Source: Podila epigama
Taxonomy: Eukaryota > Mortierellomycota > Mortierellomycetes > Mortierellales > Mortierellaceae
Assembly (NCBI GenBank): GCA_015679605.1
Contig: JAAAVE010001085.1
Span: 1-10,381 of the forward strand
Length of the DNA stretch: 10,381 bases
Reading direction: 5' to 3'
Shown here piece after piece: positions 1 through 7,900 of the stretch (positions are counted from its first letter, which is position 1; every line of letters begins with the position of its first letter). The translations under genes were made by a program, and so were the position numbers. The notes beneath the pieces were generated by a model. It was not told the DNA's origin. It did no database searches and worked only from the letters and a program-made list of their open reading frames with translations.

Positions 1-835
1 GTACGAAGGAGTGGTACGGTTACCCTGCTCGTTAGCGATAATCTCAACGCGCTCACCCTCCCAGACGGCAACGCAGGAGTAGGTGGTACTAGGAGATGTC
101 AACAAAGATATAGAGATACAATTAGCTCCAAGTTTCGACCACAAGTCAAGGTATTGGGTATTGGTATAGGAGCCAAATCAGGGTCCAGAATCCGGCAGAC
201 TGTCTTTTCCAGGATAAAAGTTGTATATTTTTTTGGTGCCATGGCGCTGGATGGAGTGTCACTCAAGTGTTGACTCGATTTCGCAACGTTGGGTAGTTTT
301 GGTTGGGTGAAAAAATAATCGGAAGAGAAAGAGCCCGAATCCAAGATAGAAGAGTCATAACGAGATCCATTGACTCTTTTTCTTTGGTAGCAATAGTGAA
401 AATGCGCAAGTTGCCACTGATTCGGATTCAAATTGACCATAATGGCATTAATCCTGTTCAGTACGAGTTGCCTTTTTGTCCAGATAAAATCCGAGATCTT
501 GATTGTAAATTATTTTGGCATTCCGAAATGACTCTGTAAGAATCAATGATTCTGCCCTTCATCCAGTTTTGACTTTTTTTTTTGTTTCTGGATTTCCATT
601 TAGATTTGAATGAATATTTTTTGGTTCCTTTGTGAAAGGTTGCATAGAGGTCTTGCTCTGACTGATTTCCTGATGACTTGCGAATACGAGTAACTGTAAT
701 ATTCCTTGATGGTTGAATTCCTGTCCTTGTCTTTGTTGTGGTCCTTTTCCGCCTTTGCTGGCTGGGTAGGAAAAGAAGCACCTACCCGAGATCGATACCG
801 ATGGCAAGATCGGTGACAGTGTTCGATTCAGACAT
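1..835 (-). CDS. Cytosolic-type Hsp70 chaperone, N-terminal 46 residues (partial, two exons)
   Basis: Exon 1 is complement(786..835) and exon 2 is complement(1..88), running off the left edge. Exon 1 starts ATG at 833-835 and encodes [16 protein letters not shown] plus two bases of a Gly codon. Exon 2 completes that Gly and continues [17 protein letters not shown], then an [12 protein letters not shown] stretch. The joined [14 protein letters not shown] is the phosphate-1 ATP-binding motif of the Hsp70 actin-like ATPase fold, and the [13 protein letters not shown] block that follows is also diagnostic of the family. No signal or transit peptide precedes it, so a cytosolic Ssa/Ssb-type chaperone is inferred. 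The 46 residues visible do not decide between Ssa and Ssb. Known family role: ATP-driven binding and release of unfolded or nascent polypeptides with J-protein and nucleotide-exchange partners. The gene is divergent from the DNMT2 gene. The frame stays open upstream of the ATG to about 1018, but that translation is basic, low-complexity and unlike Hsp70, so I chose the ATG at 835. Confidence 0.93.
89..785 (-). other. Long first intron of the Hsp70 gene (697 nt)
   Basis: The donor is GTAGGT read from 785 downwards, and the acceptor is CTCCTAG ending at 89. Removing the stretch rejoins the split Gly codon (GG|T) of the conserved GIDLGTTYS motif, so the boundaries are well supported. It is five to eight times longer than the other introns in the window. 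Short open frames occur on both strands inside it, including a 78-codon plus-strand frame at 303-539, but none resembles a known protein. I see no tRNA, snoRNA box pattern or repeat that I can defend. Confidence 0.88.
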
Positions 836-1092
836 GTTGGTTGTTTGAAATGAAGAGAGAGAAGGGACAATCTCACGCCTCTTCTTCACTGCTTTTTGTT
901 TCCTTTCCCCCGCCCCCTCTCTCCTCCCTCCTCCCCAAAATTTTTTTTTGACCTTGTCAATAGGAGCCAAGCCACCAGGAACCCTAATTTGGTAGATAAC
1001 GTGACATTTTCTTTTCAAAAGTCAAAAAGTATGAAACAACCTAAAAACCTATTTCTCTCTTCTCATTCATAACTTTTCCCAAACGAACTTGA
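836..1092. promoter_or_regulatory. Shared upstream region of divergent Hsp70 and DNMT2 genes
   Basis: There are 257 bp between the two start codons (835 on minus, 1093 on plus), so both promoters and 5' leaders must lie here or extend into the neighbouring gene. A C/T-rich tract at about 896-936 (plus strand) is the strongest compositional signal; a T-run follows at about 942-949, and a second pyrimidine-rich stretch lies at about 1050-1080. I see no convincing TATA box for either gene and no canonical three-unit heat-shock element (alternating nGAAn and nTTCn). A GAA-rich direct pattern near 846-866 is only suggestive. The regulatory role is inferred from position. Confidence 0.6.
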
Positions 1093-3096
1093 ATGGCAGA
1101 CATCATTGCGCTCGAGTTCTTTAGTGGCATCGGTGGTTTGGTATGAAAAGGTTCACTCTCTAAGGAGGTCTGGCTCTCCTTATCAGTCACAGTTTTTGTT
1201 TTTGGTTGGAGCCATCAAGTAGTAAAGTCTAAACTCTGATAGATCGAAACACAACTATACAAATCATATAGCATCATGGCTTCAACGCAAGTGGAGTACA
1301 AGGCAAAGTCATCGAGAGCTTTGACATGAATCAACAGGCCAACGATACATACAACATCAGCTTCGGTAAAAATCCTATATCGGTACAGTTGAGTCCACAC
1401 CATCAAAGTTTGTCCAGCCTGGCTCCGTGATCTATGGACCTTGAGCCATGGATGCTAACCACAGGTGACTTGATCCAACCCAATGCTGAACATAGAGAGG
1501 TATTGACCGCCTGACTGCAAAGGACATTGAAAAGTAAGGATTTTTCAATGTTCATCTTTTATATGCTTGCATCGTGTACCTCATGCTCTAACGATGCTCT
1601 TATCGCGCTCCACGCCAATCCATCTAGATACAACGCCAACTGTTGGCTCATGAGCCCACCATGCCAGGTAGGGGCGCTAATTTCCCTAATCCCTCAAAAT
1701 CTAAATGCTATACTTGTATTTCAAGTTGAACCTGACATCATATACTTTCATCCATATAGCCTTATACACGCGGAGGAAAACTTTTGGATCTTGAAGATAA
1801 CAGAGCTAAGCCTTTGCTCCACCTCTTGGATCAACTGGAAAAGATGAATAGCCCACCGACATATCTCTTTCTCGAAAACGTCAAGAACTTTGAGGTAACG
1901 ATGTTTTATCTATTGTTGTGGACCATGTACAAATAAAGATTTATACGAAGCTTTTTTTTTAATTGACAACTCTTCTTGTTTCAAGACTTCAAGATCGCGC
2001 GAGAGGCTGGTACAGTTATTGCACAAGATGGGCTACGTCTTTCGGGAATGTTTATTGGCGCCATATCACTTTGGAGTACCAAACGACCGACTACGCTATT
2101 TTCTGATGGCGCGTCAAAGATCCACTTTCGACTCTCCAGCTGACCCCAAGGGCGAACTATCTTCGCATCAGTCGGCACAAGCATTTGATCCAGAAAAGGA
2201 GCCCATCTACACGTCATGGCCCTTCCCTGCGTTTGTTGAAGACCCGAAAAAAGAAGTAGCACAACATGAGTTTAATATCCCAGAAATTACTCAATTCTTG
2301 GACAATGACCCAGCTCAAGGAAAACATTATCTATTGCCTCGTCAATTGATCCTTGAACGGCCCAACTTTCGTTTCGGTAAAGCAAAGAAAAAAAAAAAAA
2401 CGATGTGTCAAAGGTACCAACTTCTTTCTTCCTATATGTGCTAACAATGCTCCTCCTTCCCTCCCTCCTCCATCTCTAGATGTTCTTCGTCCTTCCTCCC
2501 GTCGTTCATCATGCTTCACCAAGGCGTACGGTAGCCATCATGTCGCCAGTGGAGGTGGACTCTTGCAGACACAGAATATGGAACAGGAGACATACGACTT
2601 TAGTAACTCGGAAGCCATCGCCGATTTGGGTCTTCGGTTCCTTTCACCTACGGAAGTGGCACGTTTGCACGTCTTCCCTCTTAACGAGTCACGAACTACG
2701 GAGAACCTGGACAAAGAGGAATCATTAGCGCCAATCCGGTGTCAGGACACGCTCACAACAGTGCGGCCTTTTAAACCACATCTTGTTCAGGCCAAGGGAC
2801 CTTTCCTTCAATTCCCACCCAAATTGACTGCCATTCAACGATATAAACTCTTGGGCAACAGCTTGAATGTCTGGGTCGTAGCAGAGCTCTTGCGAGGTGT
2901 GTTGTTTACGGAGCATAAGGGATCACCACTACCAGTGTACAGTCAAGACGTGACTGAGATGACCAAACCAGAGTTGGATTCAACCTCAGAGAAGCATCTC
3001 ATTGATGACTCTTCTTCTACAGCAGAAACTCAGGATGGAGAGACGGAAGCTCCACATTCCAAGCGCCCCAAGCAGACGAGTGTACCCGTAGAGTAA
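1093..3096 (+). CDS. DNMT2/TRDMT1-like tRNA (cytosine-5) methyltransferase, complete
   Basis: Exons: 1093..1140, 1272..1382, 1496..1533, 1628..1667, 1760..1894, 1986..2376, 2480..3096; 459 residues. The motifs come in the family order. Motif I (SAM binding) is ALEFFSGIGGL at residues 6-16. Motif IV is SPPCQPYTR, with catalytic Cys78 and the Pro-Cys-Gln core. Motif VI is ENVKNFE at 118-124. PNDRLRYFLMAR lies in exon 6. The DNMT2-specific Cys-Phe-Thr is at 266-268 within CFTKAYG. Motif X is RYKLLGNSLNVWVV at 375-388. Family knowledge: DNMT2 enzymes use S-adenosylmethionine to methylate C38 of tRNA-Asp and have little DNA activity, so the substrate here is inferred. The human enzyme has 391 residues; the extra length is an apparent insertion before motif X and a polar tail of about 60 residues. 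The least certain junction is the exon 2 donor (GTACAG at 1383), chosen because it keeps phase and gives the usual spacing between the FG and DRLTAKD blocks. The gene is divergent from Hsp70 and convergent with the channel gene. Confidence 0.95.
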
Positions 3097-3229
3097 AATG
3101 GCCACTTAAATACCAATTGTAATGAATGTTATAATGACCAGACTGGGGGTTACTTCATGTTGGCAATCTGTCATTTTTTTTTTTGTTTGTTGTTGTTGTT
3201 GAAAATGACAATAATGGTATCTATCAGGT
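3097..3229. other. Short intergenic gap between convergent 3' ends
   Basis: Only 133 bp separate the DNMT2 stop codon (3094-3096) from the channel stop codon (3230-3232 on minus). The stretch holds a T-run (3174-3184) followed by a short TTG repeat near 3189-3200. I see no AATAAA-type poly(A) signal on either strand. Both 3' UTRs must share or overlap this space. Confidence 0.7.
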
Positions 3230-4955
3230 CTATGCGTGGTTACTCCTTTGTCGCGCAAGGGCTTCTTCCTGTTCTCGAATCTCATCTTGAAGCATACCTA
3301 TGAAAAAAACCAGATAAACAAGTCAGAGTTAATCCAACTTACGTGCTAACCTCATTTACATGAATGAATCATCACAGGAACCCTTGCTCACAAAAAAACA
3401 CATATCTGACATACCAAACCAAACGGAATTTTCCATGGAGAACCCGGCCTGCGGTGAAACTCCATTTGTAGCATCCATACTATCTGTTAGACCAGATTGA
3501 CGATGGAATGAATCGCGGCTATGTTGATATCCCAAGGAGAATCACAAACCACGCAATTATGTCAGTGACTAGTTAGACTAAAGCACTCCTAGGACGTGAA
3601 AAAAAAGACATACACAAAAAAAAAATCCTTACTCATAGATATCCCAGCCGATCGAGTCATTTGAGCCAATAGATAACATGCTATTAGTAGAATAGCTCAT
3701 CGGCGATGCATCATCGTCAGATTGGTAGTGAGACTGGCCCTTGGAAAAGTCAAGGATGGGCGACGGAAGAAAAGAGGAACGGCCATTGGGTGACGAAGTC
3801 AGCATAGGCGACGTATCCGGACGGGTACTTCGTTCATTGCCAATCGAGGTATCAATGACAATTCGAGGCACTATATAAAACATTAAGCAGAGAGTTTCAC
3901 GAAGTCAAGTTTTTTTTTTTTTGGTTAGTAAAATGCTAAAACATGTTCAAAAACACTTTACAATAAAATAAATTGCAAAAACTACCTTCTGGACGTTGTC
4001 TCGCGTTCTTGGCTGATCTTCTATTCTTTAGAAAGCTTCTTCGGGCGATAATGGCCAAGAGCAGATTGTGAATTGTCTCTCTTGCAACGGCCGCTTTGAC
4101 TTCTTTCACTCGTTCATTACGTTCCAAAAACTCTTCCATTCTATGCAAGTCATAATACAGGATATGAGAGGAAAAAAACATTAAAAAAAATCATCCATAG
4201 AAAACAGTTGGAAGGAAACGTTCAAGGTGCCGTATAGAGAATCATGCATTCCCCTCGCAAAATCTTACCCTAGTGCCTGATTCGTGTCGACAAGAGAGAA
4301 TGAGAGAATATCCAAGATACTGTAGAAAGAAATACCACGTGAGGTACGCGTTGACATGGCTTCCTTGTACACGAGGTTAAAGTTTTGTCGCCGACGAGCC
4401 ACATCCAGGGTATCGATCTTGTTTAGAGTCTGTTGGAGGCCCTGCCAATCTATGCAAGAAATATCAAGATGGCTTGATTTTTCATCTGGGTCGCGTAGTG
4501 CTGCCCCTGAAGCAGGGACGGGAAATATCCTTGGCGATCCCCCGTTTTGTCGAGCAGCGGTTGCTGACATACTGGGGCTAAAGGATAGTCGGTTCAGCCG
4601 ACGACTGGAGGCAAAACCAAGAGGTGATCGGTGAGAAGCACCAGTGTTCAAAGAAGGCGACAAAGGAGTGCTGGGTTGATTGACTGTGTCACCTGTAGCC
4701 GAGGATGCCTGTGCTGCAGGTACGGGCGCTGGTGCAACAGCAGCTCCAGTCGGATATACGTATGCCTTGACAAGATTCGGAATGCTGAACTCTGGGCTCG
4801 CGTAGACGCGTGTGCACAATCGACCATCAACTGACCGTAGAAACTTTGACAGGTGCTTTGGTTCAATGTAGCCTGTGCCTCTGGGGTCAAACTTGGCCCA
4901 GGTCATCTTAAAGTTTCTCAGATCCTCGCGTGTCACCAACGTTGTCAGAGAATCT
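3230..4955 (-). other. Channel cytoplasmic C-terminal tail
   Basis: In order: a helical stretch (LTTLVTREDLRNFKMTWAKF); an EF-hand-like segment DPRGTGYIEPKHLSKF; a Pro/Ala/Ser-rich insertion of roughly 100 residues (about 4470-4770); the conserved block FNLVYKEAM and ISFYSILDILSFSLVDTN; an exon rich in basic residues (HNLLLAIIARRSFLKNRR) in the place where Cav channels carry a pre-IQ/IQ helix; a Ser/Pro-rich exon starting with PRIVID; and a final charged helix, LQDEIREQEEALARQ. The last two exons (3415-3518, 3230-3297) are small but keep phase perfectly, and the tail ends at TAG 3230-3232. Confidence 0.8.
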
Positions 4956-7900
4956 TGTTGGTAGGCGAACGAAAAGTTGCTGATAATGACGGCGATAAAC
5001 ATGTTCAGTAAGATATACGTGCAGACAATGTAGAAGGAAATGAACATAAAGTATGCCCAAGCCTTGCTCCCACAGTCTCCATCAAGATATGACGAGCGAC
5101 TTGGTGTGCAGTATGGAGGCTCGATCATCATGTCATGCATGACAAAATCCCAGTTTTCGCCAGTCGTCATTCGTACGAGCATTAGCATCGTACTGCCAAA
5201 GGTAGAAAAGTTGGCCAACCCTGTGGTTGATGGTCCAAGACGCGTCATGCCAAATAACTCTCGGAACATGATGGCATATAAAGTAAATACCACCATAAAG
5301 ACAGCAGTGATGTTGACAATTGACCCCAAAGCAATTCTAGAGAAAACAACTAGCGGATTAACAACAAGAATCAACATATCGAAAATCTGGCCACGATAGA
5401 GAAAACACATGTCGACGATGAGTAGAAGAACACTCACACAAGGGCTCGGAACAAGACTTGTAGAGAATCAATCCTCTGTGCCAAACGGAAAGAGATTGTA
5501 ATGAGTAGAAACTTTTCCACACGGAGAGTCCATAGCTGAAAATCAATTATTGAACAAGGAAGTCAAGTTAGCAATATATTTTTGATTAAAAGATTTCTTG
5601 TCTTCTTGGTCAATGAAAAAGTTACCTCGTGCCCGATAAAACGAGGAATCAAAGTTATCAAGGCCAAGGCTGTAATCATAAAGTCGTACAAGTTCCAACG
5701 TGAGAGGCGCCACTATAGTGCAAGTAGGCATAAGCAAATCATTATGACAAATCTAGAGACGTGCACCGGCCATCTTTGAGCGCTGCAAGTATGAAAATTG
5801 ATAAAGACTCTTACCTTGTGGAAGCCATAACCACAAATTTTTACAAAAATCTCGATAGTGTACAGACCCAAAAAGACGAAATAAGATATATCTAAAGCGC
5901 GAGAGGAAAAGACACGAAGAGGTAAATTCAATGTCAAGGTCAGTCACGCGGTGAGCAGCGCTCCTGGTCAAGAGGTAAATGAAAATGTTGTAACATAACG
6001 AAAACAGAGAGCATACCTTGGATGTCTGTCAAAGATTGCGGCTGATCGTAATGCTGTGAAGCTATGAGAATGACATTGAGAACGAGCACCCCAGTCATGA
6101 TTCTCCAGAGCATTCCCTTCTTTTCAATCACCATGTCGTAACAGAACGCTCGGAAGGCGTTCGTCGGTCGAGCTGGGGTCGCTGTTGGCTTGATGAGCCG
6201 TAGCTGTCGCCGTAGATCGATCCATCGTCGTTGCTCCACAGTCAAAAGAGAGATACCGTTCCATGTCTTGAAAGTCTCAAGAATGACTCCAATAAATATC
6301 TGGACAAATACAATTGATCCAATCAACATGAACACCAAAAAGTAGAACGAGTTGAAACGGTTTGGTTCATCTGGCCGGATAAATGGCTGTTCCCCTAGAT
6401 GGTCAGGCACAGCTCTTCCGGATTGCAGGACGGCGACCCAGCCTTCTTGTGATGCCATCTCAAAAAGTGTCAACACAGCTGCCTGGAAGGTGTCAAAGCT
6501 ATAATCATATGGATTGGTCCAGGTCCGCGGTATGAGGATGTCGCTGTTCTCGTCCCCTACTGGCTGGCTCATGAATTCGCCGACACAGTCATTCTTGTGC
6601 AGGATAGTTTGGTCGTTGCAGAAATAAAAGTAACCTGCAAAAATGTTGACTCCATAGATTGCAAAAGGCCAGAAGAGCAGTGCTGTGAGTGTCAGTGCAA
6701 CCACCATGCGAGGCAACGCCTTGGCTATGGCCCTGAACATGGCCGACATGCCATCAAAGTATCGGATGATACGGAGCACACGAAGGCAGGACATGACGCG
6801 AACAGCGCGTGAGACAGAGTACAAATGGTCCATTTCAACCATGGTCATGACAGCACTCATGACCACAACAAACAAGTCGAGAACGTTCCAAAGGTCTCGC
6901 AGGTAACCCGTAGGAGTGAACAAAAAGCCGTCGGCCACGATGCGAAGCGTCTGCTCGCCTACAAAGATCAAAGTAATGATGTGGTCCATATCGCCCAGAA
7001 TCTCTTGCTTCCTCATGTTTCCGGACTGGAAAGCTTTCAATCGGTCGACTGGGTCGTCCGCGATAATGACGGCAATACTGAGCAGAATCAAGATGAAAAT
7101 GAACCAATTGAACCTGTTCATCGTCACCAATTGTCGTCCAGTGCGGGGACCCACGAGTCGTCGACACCATTGACGGAATCGATTGGTACTAGGAAAGATG
7201 AACAAGGATCGGTCGTACATAGGATGTGCCTCGAGGAACTCGCTTGTTTCCGAGAAGCCTTCAGCAACTGGTTTCTTTTCGGGGTTTTGCCGCCGACGGC
7301 CTTCATTCGTCAAGGTCTCTGTTGCTCTGGATAAAGTGATGATTATAGATGCGATGAGTATGGCAAAGCGTATGGTTCTCCACTTTATCAAGTTCCTCGT
7401 TCGAGATAAAAACTTACCGTGGCATGTCAAGCATCTGTTCCTTGTCCCACGTAATCTTTTCTAGGCCAGCATCCAAACGTTCGAGGCTGGCATCGATTTC
7501 ATCCTGAGTCTTTCCAAAGCCATAGGTTTCACTATGAGCCAAAAGGGCATTCTTTTCCGACCTGGACTTCAATGCCTCTGCCGATTGTAGTTGTGCCTGA
7601 GATGGAAACCAATAGTCCCTCATCTGCTCAAGCCAGATAAAGAAACGAGGCTTTGAATCCTTGATTTCGGTCGTGTCCTAAGCCATATTCATGTAGCCAT
7701 TGTTTAGACATTTATCATTCATTGCATTCCTCTTGATTTGAAAAATAGTTTTCACATACCGTTGCAGTGTCCCCTTCCAAAAACTGTCGGAAGACATTCT
7801 TACGGATGACTCCAACCTGGTCCGGCGGGAGATTACTCACAGTGAGTGTTTGCGGTCGGGAAGGCAAATAGGCATATGGGTTCAGGTAGCTGTCGGCGTG

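Noticed and set aside
303-539. 78-codon plus-strand open frame inside the Hsp70 intron
   Set aside because: No recognisable domain or composition typical of the real genes here; it lies wholly within a well-supported intron.
846-866. Heat-shock element in the shared upstream region
   Set aside because: The GAA-like repeats are all in one orientation and irregularly spaced; no alternating GAA/TTC triplet pattern is present.
836-1018. N-terminal extension of Hsp70 from an upstream in-frame ATG at 1018
   Set aside because: The extra residues are low-complexity and basic (from a pyrimidine-rich stretch), while [17 protein letters not shown] gives a normal Hsp70 start.
1366-1388. 23-nt intron between DNMT2 exon 2 and an extra mini-exon at 1389-1411
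   Set aside because: Too short for normal splicing; reading through it gives FGKNPIS, which fits the family spacing with a single 113-nt intron.
3180-3200. TTG/CAA repeat as a coding or regulatory element
   Set aside because: Only a few units next to a T-run in a 3' gap; better explained as simple sequence.
3629-3631. TAA as the true channel stop codon
   Set aside because: It is part of a strong GTAAGG donor, and two further exons keep phase and end in a proper stop; kept only as a possible intron-retention product.
6825-7334. 169-codon plus-strand open frame
   Set aside because: Antisense shadow of the channel exon 6017-7326, whose minus-strand protein is clearly conserved.
7327-7430. Separate minus-strand gene starting at 7430 and covering repeat III
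   Set aside because: The first 35 codons are intron sequence; the upstream exon at 7418-7677 joins in frame at 7326, making one channel gene.
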